In this document: positions 16,285-25,100 of the stretch, one piece after another
How positions within the stretch are numbered: position 1 is the first letter of the stretch
Layout: each line of letters opens with the position of its first letter
Assembly: GCA_024275935.1 (NCBI GenBank)
Contig: JAJRYF010000037.1
Span: 30,615-94,614 of the forward strand
Direction: 5' to 3'
Source: Gammaproteobacteria bacterium
GTDB lineage: Bacteria > Pseudomonadota > Gammaproteobacteria > Xanthomonadales > SZUA-36
DNA length: 64,000 nt
Made by a program: the position numbers and the translations under genes
The notes under the pieces: generated by a model
Database searches by the model: none
Seen by the model: only the letters and a program-made list of their open reading frames with translations
What the model was told of the DNA's origin: nothing

Positions 16285-17613
16285 TCATTTTTGCGGGTCA
16301 CGCCACCAGTCTCTGAGCGCATATTGCCAGTAATTAAGTTGTGCTGCCAATAAACCTAAATGCCCGAAAACCGGCTTAAGGGCATAATGGTCGAACCACC
16401 TATAGCGCTGGTCCCCTTCACTGATTGCCGCTGCCAGCAATTCACCCACAGCAGTTGTTGGCGCAACGCCATGGCCGCCGAAGCCGGTTAAGTGCCATAA
16501 ACCAGGCTTGCTTTGACCAATCATCGGCATTTGCTGTCGAGAGTAACCCATAAGACCGGACCAAACATAGTCTGCTTTCACCTCCGTAAGTTGTGGAAAA
16601 ACTCTTGCCAGATCCCGGCGCAGCATAGCTTCAATAATTTGAGGCTGTGGGTCGCGAATGGAAATGCGCCCGCCCCACAGCAAGCGCTGACCCGGTAGTG
16701 GGCGATAATAATCGAAGGCGAAGCGAGTATCGTACACTGCCCATGGCTGAGAAATCAGTTCCGGTAGCGACTCTGGTAAAGCCTCCGTTACCATTATGTA
16801 AGTGGCAATAGGTAAAATCGCAGACCGTGGAGGCGCACGCAAAATTTTCTGGTAACCACCGCAAGCAAGCACCACTATTTCAGTCTCAACATGAACCCCT
16901 GCCACCGCTAGTTGCCATTTATTGCCTTTGGCTTTGATTTCAGTTACCGGACTATTCTGCCAGACCTCTACCCCTCCCCTTTGCAGCTTTGCTGCCAAAC
17001 CCTGAGCATATTGTAATGGGTTAAAATGCGCGGCTTCTCGCTCTAGCAGGCCATCGTAGTATCTTTCTGAATCCAGTTGCCGGCGTAGCTCAGAGCGCGG
17101 ATAAAACTCCCAGCTTGTAGCTAACTTTTGTTGCATAAACCGCTGTTTCTGTTGTAACAAATCAGGACGATTAAACCAGTCTGCCAGCATCACTCCAGCT
17201 GCTCGGTGCTGACAGTCAATTGCATAAGCCTTTACGCGCTGCTCAATTAGCCCAACCGCAGCCGTGGTTAGCTGATACATTTCCCGTGCCCGCGCCTCAC
17301 CTTGCTGCTTTACCAGCGCCTGTGGCGAGAGAGAATAGCCACCAAAAATAAATCCGCCATTGCGCCCCGAAGCACCATGCCCTACTTCTCCAGCCTCTAC
17401 CACCAAAACATCGTTAAAACCCCGTTCCTGCAGCCCTACAGCAGTTGCCAGACCTGCAAAGCCGCCGCCAACCACACACACCCGACACTGAACATTCTCC
17501 CTGACTGTAGTTACAGGAAGTGAATTTATAGCGCTTGCTCGATACCAGCTCTCAGCGCTTGCGGTTTGTGCCCCTGGAGCTGTTTTAATGCTCACTGAAA
17601 CAATGTTCTCCAT
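16285..17613 (-). CDS. FAD-dependent amine/amino-acid oxidoreductase (DadA/PuuB type)
   Basis: 442-residue DAO-family flavoprotein. The dinucleotide-binding motif VVGGGFAGLATAVGL is at about residues 48-62, followed by the GRNGGF segment characteristic of gamma-glutamylputrescine oxidase-like members, and a C-terminal FAD-binding stretch (WHLTGFGGHGVAPTTAVGE). It would oxidatively deaminate an amine or amino acid; the substrate cannot be fixed from sequence. It is divergent from phhA with only 45 bases between the starts, so shared regulation is possible. The patatin gene follows 7 nt after its stop. Confidence 0.87.
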   Translation of the reverse strand: MENIVSVSIKTAPGAQTASAESWYRASAINSLPVTTVRENVQCRVCVVGGGFAGLATAVGLQERGFNDVLVVEAGEVGHGASGRNGGFIFGGYSLSPQALVKQQGEARAREMYQLTTAAVGLIEQRVKAYAIDCQHRAAGVMLADWFNRPDLLQQKQRFMQQKLATSWEFYPRSELRRQLDSERYYDGLLEREAAHFNPLQYAQGLAAKLQRGGVEVWQNSPVTEIKAKGNKWQLAVAGVHVETEIVVLACGGYQKILRAPPRSAILPIATYIMVTEALPESLPELISQPWAVYDTRFAFDYYRPLPGQRLLWGGRISIRDPQPQIIEAMLRRDLARVFPQLTEVKADYVWSGLMGYSRQQMPMIGQSKPGLWHLTGFGGHGVAPTTAVGELLAAAISEGDQRYRWFDHYALKPVFGHLGLLAAQLNYWQYALRDWWRDPQK

Positions 17614-17658
17614 TTTATCTCTGATATACTTACCACCTTACCAAAATGAATCCAGACA

Positions 17659-18456
17659 ATGGGAAAAAACAGCAAATATACGGCTAAATATCCAGATGAG
17701 AATGGGCTAATTCATTACACCGATGATGAACACTCTATCTGGGCTGATTTAATTAACCGGCAACTAGAAATCATTCAGGGGCGTGCTTGCCAGGAGTTTC
17801 TGGATGGGCTGGAAATCCTCAAGTTGCCGTGCACCCATATTCCGCAAAGCGTAGATATTTCAAAAATACTAATGCAGCGCACTGGCTGGAAGGTTGAGCC
17901 AGTACCAGCGTTAATTGGCTTCCAGGAGTTTTTTGGAATGCTCGCAGAACGGCGGTTTCCGGCGGCTTCCTTTATCCGTTCCAGAACGGAAATGGAATAC
18001 CTTCAAGAACCCGATATTTTTCACGAAATATTCGGCCATGCGGCTATGCTCACCCTCCCGGCTTTCGCCGATTTTACCCACGCATACGGGATTGCCGGAT
18101 TAAAAGCTAGCAAAGCAGACCGAGTCCTGCTGGCTAGGCTGTACTGGTTTACGGTTGAATTTGGAATGCTCAATACCAGCAACGGTGTTCGTATATATGG
18201 TGGTGGCATTAACTCATCTCCTGGGGAGGCTATTTACGCGCTGGAAAGTGACATACCTGAACGCCGCGAATTTGACCCAATAGCCGCGTTGCGTACGCCC
18301 TACCGTATTGATATTTTCCAAACAGTCTATTACCTGCTAAACAGCATGGATGATCTTTATGATCTGGCCAGACAGGATTTAATTGGTCTGATTCAAGAGG
18401 CTAGAAAACTGGGTGAATTCCCTGCCAGTTTTCCGGTCAAAGAAAAAAGCGCCTAA
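17659..18456 (+). CDS. phhA: Phenylalanine 4-monooxygenase
   Basis: Pterin- and Fe(II)-dependent hydroxylase converting phenylalanine to tyrosine. It has 265 residues, the short bacterial form without a regulatory domain. Iron ligands are H122 and H127 in HEIFGH and E167 in TVEFGML. It heads a tightly packed set: phhB (pterin recycling) follows 24 bases later, then moxR, DUF58 and transglutaminase genes, each overlapping the previous gene. Because no tyrA is found in the aromatic block of this window, the enzyme could serve tyrosine supply as well as phenylalanine breakdown. Confidence 0.96.
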   Translation: MGKNSKYTAKYPDENGLIHYTDDEHSIWADLINRQLEIIQGRACQEFLDGLEILKLPCTHIPQSVDISKILMQRTGWKVEPVPALIGFQEFFGMLAERRFPAASFIRSRTEMEYLQEPDIFHEIFGHAAMLTLPAFADFTHAYGIAGLKASKADRVLLARLYWFTVEFGMLNTSNGVRIYGGGINSSPGEAIYALESDIPERREFDPIAALRTPYRIDIFQTVYYLLNSMDDLYDLARQDLIGLIQEARKLGEFPASFPVKEKSA

Positions 18457-18479
18457 AACAATATTTCAAGGAATAACTG

Positions 18480-18818
18480 ATGACTAGCTACTTAAAAGAT
18501 CAACACTGCGCCGCGTGCCAAGGTGGTATTGGCATTCTGGAAGCCGAAAAAATTGCCGAATTAATGCAGCAAGTTGCCGACTGGGAAATTAGCAGCGATG
18601 GCAAACAGCTACAAAGAACCTTCAAGTTCAAAGGCTTTTACCGGACTATGGCGTTTATCAATGCCATGGCATGGATTGCCAATGAACAAGGCCACCATCC
18701 AGATTTTAGTGCTGGCTATAATTTTTGCAAAGTCAGCTGGACTACCCATGAGGCCGACGGCTTAACCGAGAATGACTTTATCTGCGCAGCTAAAACTGGC
18801 GCTTTACTGGAAACATGA
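18480..18818 (+). CDS. phhB: Pterin-4a-carbinolamine dehydratase
   Basis: Dehydrates the 4a-hydroxytetrahydropterin produced by PhhA, recycling its cofactor. 112 residues, with the active-site signature EQGHHPDF and the preceding FKGFYRTMAFIN helix. An AAGGAA ribosome site lies 6 nt upstream. Its stop overlaps the start of the moxR gene (ATGA), indicating translational coupling to an otherwise unrelated cluster. Confidence 0.96.
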   Translation: MTSYLKDQHCAACQGGIGILEAEKIAELMQQVADWEISSDGKQLQRTFKFKGFYRTMAFINAMAWIANEQGHHPDFSAGYNFCKVSWTTHEADGLTENDFICAAKTGALLET

Positions 18819-19774
18819 AGCAAACACAGGCCTGGCAGCGCTTAAAACAATCTCAGGAACAAATAAATCAAGTTATTGTCGGCAAGAGCGAGGCAGTAGA
18901 GGCCGCCCTTGCCTGTTTGTTGGCTGGCGGGCACCTGCTGATTGAAGATATTCCTGGTGTAGGCAAAACCACCCTCGCCCACAGTCTGGCTATTAGCCTT
19001 GGGACTTCCTGGCAGCGTATCCAGTTTACTGCTGACCTGTTACCTGCAGATATTTTGGGTTTATCGGTATACCAGCGCTCAAATGAAGTTTTTGAATTTC
19101 ACCCGGGGCCGATTTTTCATCAGTTAATCCTTGCCGATGAAATCAATCGTGGCACTGCTAAAACCCAAAGTGCATTGCTTGAAGCAATGGCGGAAAAACG
19201 GGTAACAGTTGAAGGAAATACGCGTAAACTACCACAACCTTTCTTTGTAATCGCCACCCAGAACCCACTTGATAACGCTGGCACATTTCCACTACCAGAC
19301 TCTCAGCTAGACCGTTTCTTACTGAGCATATCACTAGGCTACCCAACCGCTAAGGCCGAGCTGGAATTGCTTTCCGGTGCCGATCGCCAACAAATGCTAG
19401 AGAAACTTCCAGTAGTTCTACATGAACATGATTTGGCCGAGTTGCAGGAACAAACCAGGGCTGTCTATCGCTCAGACTCCTTGTTACACTATTTGCAAGC
19501 ACTATTATTAGCGACCAGGGAATGGGCAGGGCTAAAAAACGGCTTATCGCCACGAGCTGGGCTGGCATTGCTTCACTGCGCCAGTGCTATTGCCGTGCTA
19601 GCGGGTCGCGATTATTGCCAACCCGAAGATATTCAGAAAGTCTTCCCGGCTTTATGCCGCCACCGACTGATTTATCAGGACTCCATTAGCAATACTCAAG
19701 CTGACCCTGAAGCTCTGGCAGCAGAGATTATTCGCTCTGTGCCAGTGCTGGAGGCAGTGCATAACCGGGCATGA
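18815..19774 (+). CDS. MoxR-family AAA+ ATPase
   Basis: Chaperone-type ATPase of 319 residues. Walker A is GVGKTTLAHSL (about residues 48-58), Walker B is LILADEINR, and the sensor region is IATQNPLDNAGTFPLPDSQLDRF cut in the middle by the MoxR-typical PLPDSQLDR motif. MoxR proteins commonly sit with DUF58 and transglutaminase-like proteins, and help mature or assemble partner proteins. It overlaps phhB by 4 nt and the DUF58 gene by 4 nt. Confidence 0.94.
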   Translation: MKQTQAWQRLKQSQEQINQVIVGKSEAVEAALACLLAGGHLLIEDIPGVGKTTLAHSLAISLGTSWQRIQFTADLLPADILGLSVYQRSNEVFEFHPGPIFHQLILADEINRGTAKTQSALLEAMAEKRVTVEGNTRKLPQPFFVIATQNPLDNAGTFPLPDSQLDRFLLSISLGYPTAKAELELLSGADRQQMLEKLPVVLHEHDLAELQEQTRAVYRSDSLLHYLQALLLATREWAGLKNGLSPRAGLALLHCASAIAVLAGRDYCQPEDIQKVFPALCRHRLIYQDSISNTQADPEALAAEIIRSVPVLEAVHNRA

Positions 19775-20730
19775 AAAAACTCAAACAGCGGCTAGGAGGA
19801 GAACTGATGCGGCGTATTGGTGAGCGCCGTGGCCCACTGAAACCGCCGCTACGATTAAATTACCGGCAAATATTTATTTTACCCAGCCGCTTTGGTCTCG
19901 GTTTTTCCTTCATGACCATGGTGATGACCATGGCAGCCTTAAATTTTAATAATAACCTGGCGCTAATTCTTAGTTACCTTCTGCTCTCAATCTTACTCTT
20001 TACTAGCGTACTGGCATATAAAAACCTCGCAGGTGTAGAAATCAAACCCGCTATAACAGCCGCTGTATTTGCCGGGGAAACTGCAATTTTCTCAATCTCA
20101 ATCAAAGTTGCCAAAAACCGCCGCTGGGTGCTGCAGTGCTGGCAGCAAACCCAGCAGTCACAAGTCAATCTTACGCCCGGCACCCAGGCCCAGTTACTGA
20201 TACGCAAGCAAGCAAACACCCGCGGGCGATTGCCGCTAGGCCGCTGGAAGTTACAATCTACTTGGCCCTATGGCTTTTTCCGTGCCTGGTCATGGATTTT
20301 GCCAGCAGATTACTGTGTGGTGTATCCGACACCGGCGCCCGCACCACCTGTCCTGCCATTTGCTGGCTTGCAGGGACAACAACTAGAGCCTGCACAATCT
20401 GGTGATGATGAACTCCAAGGCCTCCACGAATACCAACATGGCGAGCCACTCAACCGCATTGCCTGGCGTAGCAGTGCCAGAGCCGACAAGCTAATCAGCC
20501 GAGAAAGCGAGCAGACGCTCGGCGGCGAGGTGAGCTTGAACTGGGATGCCATAACCACAAGCAGTTTGGAAGAAAAGCTTTCTATCCTTTGTGCCTGGGC
20601 CCTACAGTCTGAATCTATGGGCTTAAAGTGGGGTCTGAAGATACCTGGGTTTGAGCTCAAGCCGGACACTGGAAAAGCACATCTGCACCAGGCCCTACGG
20701 CAGTTAGCACTGTTTGGCGACGATGAATAA
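19771..20730 (+). CDS. DUF58 domain-containing membrane protein
   Basis: 319 residues with two adjacent transmembrane helices (about residues 38-56 and 63-83) followed by a soluble DUF58 domain. The domain signature GLHEYQHGEPLNRIAW-RSSARADK corresponds to the conserved YQxGDxxRxIxWxxxAR pattern. DUF58 proteins resemble von Willebrand A folds and are coded beside MoxR ATPases. Its start overlaps moxR by 4 nt and its stop overlaps the transglutaminase start by 8 nt. Its molecular function is unknown. Confidence 0.9.
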   Translation: MKKLKQRLGGELMRRIGERRGPLKPPLRLNYRQIFILPSRFGLGFSFMTMVMTMAALNFNNNLALILSYLLLSILLFTSVLAYKNLAGVEIKPAITAAVFAGETAIFSISIKVAKNRRWVLQCWQQTQQSQVNLTPGTQAQLLIRKQANTRGRLPLGRWKLQSTWPYGFFRAWSWILPADYCVVYPTPAPAPPVLPFAGLQGQQLEPAQSGDDELQGLHEYQHGEPLNRIAWRSSARADKLISRESEQTLGGEVSLNWDAITTSSLEEKLSILCAWALQSESMGLKWGLKIPGFELKPDTGKAHLHQALRQLALFGDDE

Positions 20731-22741
20731 GTTAGCAACTAACTCTGTGCACTGGAGTCTAGCCACGCTGGCATTAGCAAGTATTCCCGGATGGATGCTA
20801 TTCCCGGTGCAAATTATGCTCTTCAGTTTGGCGCTACTCGGATGGCGTTTATTAGCCCTGCACTTTAGTTGGAAAGCACTGTCAGTATTACTAAAAATCG
20901 TACTTGTACTTTGTGGCTTCGCCTTGGTTTATTTAAGCTACGGGCATGTATTTGGCCGCCAAGCAGCAAGTGCCTTGCTGTTATTAATGATGAGTCTAAA
21001 AAGTCTGGAGCTCTATACCCAGCGTGACTGTCGGGTGCTTTTAAGCCTTACAGTATTTATGGTAGCAACCTTCTTCTTGTTTCGGCAAAGCCCGGGAATG
21101 CTGATTTATGGCATTGCTGTAGTCTTGCTCATGTTGCACAGCTTGAACCAGTTATTAACCCCCAGTACGGCTTCGCAAACACAATCAGGTGCGCTAACTT
21201 CCACAGCTATGGAGGTTTTTAGTGGCTTCAGGTTGATACTAATCGCCATCCCGTTAGCTGCAGTGCTATTTGTGGTCTTTCCCCGCCTGGCCACACCTTT
21301 ATGGGGGGTCAACGAGAACTCTCTGGACGGTAAAACCGGGCTTTCTGAAGATATGAGCCCGGGTAGCATTCAGAATCTGTTTATGGATGATAGCCCGGCG
21401 TTTAGAGTCGAGTTTGAGACCTCTAGGCCCAGCAATAGTGAGCTCTACTGGCGGGGCCCGGTATTGTGGAATTTTGACGGTAGACGCTGGACCACCTTGT
21501 TTCGAGGCTATCGTGAACTTCCTCCCAAGGAGATACCAACCCCAACCACCAACGACATTGCTTACCAGATCCAGCTAGAGCCTAGTGAGCGACGCTGGCT
21601 ATATGCGCTCGATTACCCCGTAATCAAGCCAAAAGATAGCCAACTGACTATAGATTATCAACTTATTACCGAAATTCCAGTTACTAACCCACGCCGCTAT
21701 CGTGTGGTTTCAGAGCCAGCATTTACCGCCACTCCTGAGTTAATGCGCACATTGCGGCAATTCGCACTCGACTTACCACCCGATTACAACCCTCAATCTC
21801 GTGCCTGGATCAATGCGCTAAAAAGCAACTATCCCGCTGGCTCAGAGAGACTTTTAATCCAAGCGGTATTGGATAATTTCACCCAACAAGAATTTTATTA
21901 CTCACTCAATCCGCCGCCACTGGGCCGCCATAGTGTCGATGAGTTTTTATTCTCAACCAGAAGCGGATATTGTGAGCACTATGCTTCAGCATTTACAGTA
22001 CTAATGCGGATGGCTGGTATTCCGGCGCGAGTAGTAACCGGATACCAAGGTGGTTATTACAATGCCACTGGAGAGTACCTACTGGTGCGCCAATCAGATG
22101 CACACGCCTGGTCTGAAGTCTGGCTGGATTCCAGTGGTTGGGTACGCATAGACCCAACCAGCAAGGTAGCCCCGGAACGAATTCTCTCGGGTGCGCGTGC
22201 GGCTATCGGTGAAGCCAGAAACTGGCATGACTTCAATTGGCTCCGGCAGCTTCGCAACCAGGTGGATCTGATTCAGCATTTCTGGAATCGTTGGGTGATA
22301 GATTTCTCTGCCAGCTCTCAGTCGCGCTTGCTACAAGCCTTGAATCTGGACCAAATAGAGAAACGCTGGTTAGTGTGGATATTGGTGTTACCGGTGGTCC
22401 TGCTTATAGCTCTGAGCATACCATTATTATTGCGCCCCCGATCTTTCACCGATAGCAACCCGAATCTAAACGCCTATAGAAGCTATTTAGCCAGTCTGCG
22501 TAAGGCGGGCTTTAAATTTACCGACAGCGATAGCTCTAGCGCCATTTCTGCAAGTCTAGGATCTCAGTTAAACAAACAGAAACCAGAATTAAAAGGCACT
22601 GCTCTAGATGCTATCAGAGTTATTGGCAAAGCCTGGAACAGGCAACATTATTCCAAAGACAAAACCGCTGACACTGAGTTTATTAAGCTGATAAAAGAGT
22701 ATTTACCACATATTCTCGCGGTTAAGCCCAGCAAGCAGTGA
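20723..22741 (+). CDS. TgpA-type membrane transglutaminase-like protein
   Basis: 672 residues: an N-terminal DUF3488 membrane domain with several helices (about residues 10-190), a periplasmic transglutaminase core, and a C-terminal helix with a cytoplasmic tail. The catalytic triad is C417 (SGYCEHYASAF), H461 (SDAHAWSEVW) and D477 (VRIDPTS). The Pseudomonas homologue TgpA is essential and lies beside the same partners. The ATG at 20723 is preferred to a TTG 9 nt upstream. A mobile element has inserted 2 bases after its stop codon. Confidence 0.92.
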   Translation: MNKLATNSVHWSLATLALASIPGWMLFPVQIMLFSLALLGWRLLALHFSWKALSVLLKIVLVLCGFALVYLSYGHVFGRQAASALLLLMMSLKSLELYTQRDCRVLLSLTVFMVATFFLFRQSPGMLIYGIAVVLLMLHSLNQLLTPSTASQTQSGALTSTAMEVFSGFRLILIAIPLAAVLFVVFPRLATPLWGVNENSLDGKTGLSEDMSPGSIQNLFMDDSPAFRVEFETSRPSNSELYWRGPVLWNFDGRRWTTLFRGYRELPPKEIPTPTTNDIAYQIQLEPSERRWLYALDYPVIKPKDSQLTIDYQLITEIPVTNPRRYRVVSEPAFTATPELMRTLRQFALDLPPDYNPQSRAWINALKSNYPAGSERLLIQAVLDNFTQQEFYYSLNPPPLGRHSVDEFLFSTRSGYCEHYASAFTVLMRMAGIPARVVTGYQGGYYNATGEYLLVRQSDAHAWSEVWLDSSGWVRIDPTSKVAPERILSGARAAIGEARNWHDFNWLRQLRNQVDLIQHFWNRWVIDFSASSQSRLLQALNLDQIEKRWLVWILVLPVVLLIALSIPLLLRPRSFTDSNPNLNAYRSYLASLRKAGFKFTDSDSSSAISASLGSQLNKQKPELKGTALDAIRVIGKAWNRQHYSKDKTADTEFIKLIKEYLPHILAVKPSKQ

Positions 22742-22743
22742 TA

Positions 22744-23022
22744 AGAAATTATCAGTACTATCCCGATAACTATTCAAGTATGAATTCTGGGTGCTCGTCT
22801 GAGACCTCACCCGCAGGGCAGGTTTGTGCTCCTGCAAAACCTGCACTTCCGCCATCCTTGGCGGTCGGACGGGTGAAGAGCCCCCGTGGATGGGTTTATG
22901 GCGTGTCTCAGGCGAGTGCCCAGAATTCATGTCTCGAAAGTTGACAAATTGACGCACCCCAAATACTGTAAGAGCTTTAATAGGCAATGCGCAAAGTTAA
23001 CGGGACAACAGTGAGAAATTAT
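22744..23022. mobile_element. MITE-like palindromic element, copy 2 (body 22753-23013), inverted relative to copy 1
   Basis: A 261-bp non-coding element flanked by a perfect 9-bp duplication, AGAAATTAT (22744-22752 and 23014-23022). The terminal inverted repeats are 19 bp (22753-22771 and 22995-23013, 14/19). The internal 26-bp arms (22780-22805 and 22905-22930, 23/26) match those of copy 1 in reverse orientation. It contains roughly 50 bp absent from copy 1, which form two further hairpins: CCGCC/GGCGG and a GCAGGTTT/AAACCTGC stem. It fills most of the gap between the transglutaminase and slp genes. No coding capacity is supported. Confidence 0.88.
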
Positions 23023-23066
23023 AGTTTATTCAGCTTAGAGTCAGCTAATAGCTGTATTATTAAGCA

Positions 23067-23591
23067 ATGATGATAAATAAACTAAAAATTAGCAGCCTAC
23101 TACTATTGAGCACGGTGCTGACCGCCTGCGTCAGCATCCCAGAGCCATTAGTGGGTGAATATCCTCTTCTGGAGCCTCAACAAGCCACCCAGTTGGGGCA
23201 AAGCCAAAATATACGCTGGGGCGGGGTTATTATCGCGGTCAAACCAGAGGCCGACTCAACCTGTATGGAAATACTCAGCAAACCGTTGGATAGCAAGCAA
23301 CGGCCGATTAATCAAGATGGCACTACCGGCAGGTTTATCGCTTGTAAAAGCCAGTTCCTTGACCCAGCAATATTTAAAGAAGGCCGAGAAGTAACTGTAA
23401 CCGGACCAATCAAGCAAATTGAAGAGCGCCTGATTGGTGAATTTGTTTATGCCTATCCAATAATTGATGCAACCACTATTTACCTTTGGGCTGAGCGGCT
23501 AGAGAGGGTTTCTTACTACACTGGCGGATTTTACTACTGGCCGCACTATATTCCGTATTTTTATGGTGGCGGCCATCATGGCATACACTAG
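23067..23591 (+). CDS. Slp-family outer-membrane lipoprotein
   Basis: 174 residues. A lipoprotein signal peptide ends in the lipobox LTAC (C21), with residue 22 Val favouring outer-membrane sorting. The Slp domain follows (RWGGVIIAVKPEADSTCMEI, FKEGREVTVTGPI, YPIIDA, LWAE). In E. coli Slp is induced by starvation or acid. The C-terminus is rich in Tyr, His and Gly (GGFYYWPHYIPYFYGGGHHG), longer than usual and possibly metal-binding. It lies 44 bases after the mobile element, which may influence its promoter. Confidence 0.88.
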   Translation: MMINKLKISSLLLLSTVLTACVSIPEPLVGEYPLLEPQQATQLGQSQNIRWGGVIIAVKPEADSTCMEILSKPLDSKQRPINQDGTTGRFIACKSQFLDPAIFKEGREVTVTGPIKQIEERLIGEFVYAYPIIDATTIYLWAERLERVSYYTGGFYYWPHYIPYFYGGGHHGIH

Positions 23592-23608
23592 CACGGCTAA
23601 TATAATAT

Positions 23609-24235
23609 ATGCCAACTACTCTTGCTAATCAGCTAGGGAAGCTTTTCCTCAAAGGCCTAATCGTTGTTCTACCGATTTTATTAACCGTCAGTTTGTTCTG
23701 GTGGTTAATTATCACCGCCGAAAAAACTATGGGCGGCTTACTTCTGAACTTACTTCCTCAGGGCTGGTATATTCCCGGACTGGGGGTATTGGTAGCTCTG
23801 GTTCTGACAACATTTATTGGCCTGCTCACACACTGGCTGTTTTTCCAACGGCTACTGGGATTTGGCGAACAAATATTTGAGCGACTGCCGCTGGTAAAAT
23901 CCATTTATTCTGCACTCCGGGATTTCGCCAGCTACTTTAATCCCAGCCAAGAACGCAAATTAGGCCGTGTGGTTAGCGTACAACTACCAAATCAAGCATT
24001 TCAAATGATTGGCTTTGTAACCCAGGAAACTATCGCACACCCTCAGCTAGTCAATTCACTTGATCAGAATGAAGAACCCAAAGTCGCTGTATATTTGCCA
24101 ATGAGCTATCAAATAGGCGGATACACTCTTTATTTGCCGATTTCGGCTATTACTGAACTTGATATTTCAATTGAAGATGCATTGAAATTGACACTAACTG
24201 GTGGCGCTGGGATTTCCTCAACCGAGATAGATTAG
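23609..24235 (+). CDS. DUF502 family membrane protein
   Basis: 208 residues with two transmembrane helices (about residues 13-33 and 50-75), the second followed by the family motif GFGEQIFERLPLVKSIYSALRD, here split around ERLPLVKSIY. A soluble beta-rich domain follows (VVSVQLPNQAFQMIGFVT, VAVYLPMSYQIGGYTLYLP). The family is widespread and uncharacterised. It is 17 bases after slp and in the same direction. Confidence 0.9.
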   Translation: MPTTLANQLGKLFLKGLIVVLPILLTVSLFWWLIITAEKTMGGLLLNLLPQGWYIPGLGVLVALVLTTFIGLLTHWLFFQRLLGFGEQIFERLPLVKSIYSALRDFASYFNPSQERKLGRVVSVQLPNQAFQMIGFVTQETIAHPQLVNSLDQNEEPKVAVYLPMSYQIGGYTLYLPISAITELDISIEDALKLTLTGGAGISSTEID

Positions 24236-24368
24236 TACGCATAAACTTACAGTGCGCCCATCCTCACCATCCCGGAAATGCCCCGCTCTTCGTCATTCTG
24301 GAAATATCCTGTTAGATTTAAACAAGACAGTTTTACGCATAGGCTACACAAATAACCACAACTACGGG

Positions 24369-24374
24369 TATAAT
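24369..24374 (+). promoter_or_regulatory. Candidate -10 hexamer upstream of the cytochrome genes
   Basis: A perfect TATAAT, preceded by GGG, sits 43 bases before the first cytochrome start within a 182-base gap. No convincing -35 is seen at the proper distance, so an activator or another sigma factor may be needed. The rest of the gap shows nothing else that can be supported. Confidence 0.4.
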
Positions 24375-24417
24375 TACCGCGCTGGTTCCCTAAAAACACT
24401 AAAAGCGAGTTAAGCCC

Positions 24418-24744
24418 ATGAAAACTGCAAGAAACTCTATTAAATACGCCTTAATTTCAGGCCTAATGCTGGCTCTGAGCCCTGCTCTATTTGCAGCTGA
24501 TATAGAGGCCGGAGAAGTTAAAGCGACTACTTGTCTTGGTTGCCACGGAATTGTCAATTACAATAATGTATACCCGGTATACAAAGTGCCTAAGATTGGT
24601 GGGCAAAATGAACAATATCTGGTGTCTGCTTTGCAAGCCTATAAGTCCGGCGAACGCTCTCACGCAACTATGCAGGCCCAGGCAGCTAGCATGAGTGATG
24701 CCGATATTGCCGATGTAGCCGCCTGGTTTGCCAGTCTGAAATGA
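24418..24744 (+). CDS. Periplasmic class I cytochrome c, small
   Basis: 108 residues with a signal peptide (about 1-27, cleaved after LFAA). The single haem site is CLGCH (C39, C42, H43), and a Met-containing segment (HATMQAQA) can supply the axial ligand. It resembles one half of the diheme cytochrome c4/c553 family, which carries electrons to terminal oxidases. Its stop overlaps a possible ATG of the following cytochrome gene, so the two are coupled and together mimic a split cytochrome c4. Confidence 0.9.
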   Translation: MKTARNSIKYALISGLMLALSPALFAADIEAGEVKATTCLGCHGIVNYNNVYPVYKVPKIGGQNEQYLVSALQAYKSGERSHATMQAQAASMSDADIADVAAWFASLK

Positions 24745-24755
24745 AGGTCTCAAAT

Positions 24756-25091
24756 ATGAAAATAAAATCATTCTTACTTATCGCTGCTTGCACCTTGATG
24801 TCTGGACTATTGCTGACACCCGCTATAGCTGCAGACATAGAGGCTGGTAAAACCAAGTCTGCCATGTGCGCCGCCTGTCATGCTGCTGATGGTAATGGCC
24901 TGGATCCAAGCTACCCTAAACTCGCTGGCCAGCATGCTAGCTACCTAGCACAATCTCTACAAGACTATAAATCTGGCAAGCGTAAGAACCCGATCATGTC
25001 GGGTATGGCTGCCGGTCTTACAGATACTGACATCGAAGATTTGTCGGCATATTATGCCTCTATGGATGGCTTAAAAGACTTGGGCAAATAG
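24756..25091 (+). CDS. Periplasmic class I cytochrome c, small
   Basis: 111 residues with a signal peptide (about 1-26), a CAACH haem site (C38, C41, H42) and an axial Met in NPIMSGMA. It is similar to its upstream neighbour and to cytochrome c553/c5-type monohaem carriers. The ATG at 24756 has an AAGG ribosome site 8 nt away; an alternative ATG at 24741 overlaps the upstream stop as ATGA and would add five residues. It converges with nfuA, 9 bases away. Confidence 0.9.
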   Translation: MKIKSFLLIAACTLMSGLLLTPAIAADIEAGKTKSAMCAACHAADGNGLDPSYPKLAGQHASYLAQSLQDYKSGKRKNPIMSGMAAGLTDTDIEDLSAYYASMDGLKDLGK

Positions 25092-25100
25092 CTCAACAGA

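Noticed and set aside
22703..22987. Short ORFs on both strands over the second mobile element
   Set aside because: They run through the transglutaminase gene end and the palindromic arms; no coding signal beyond the repeat itself.
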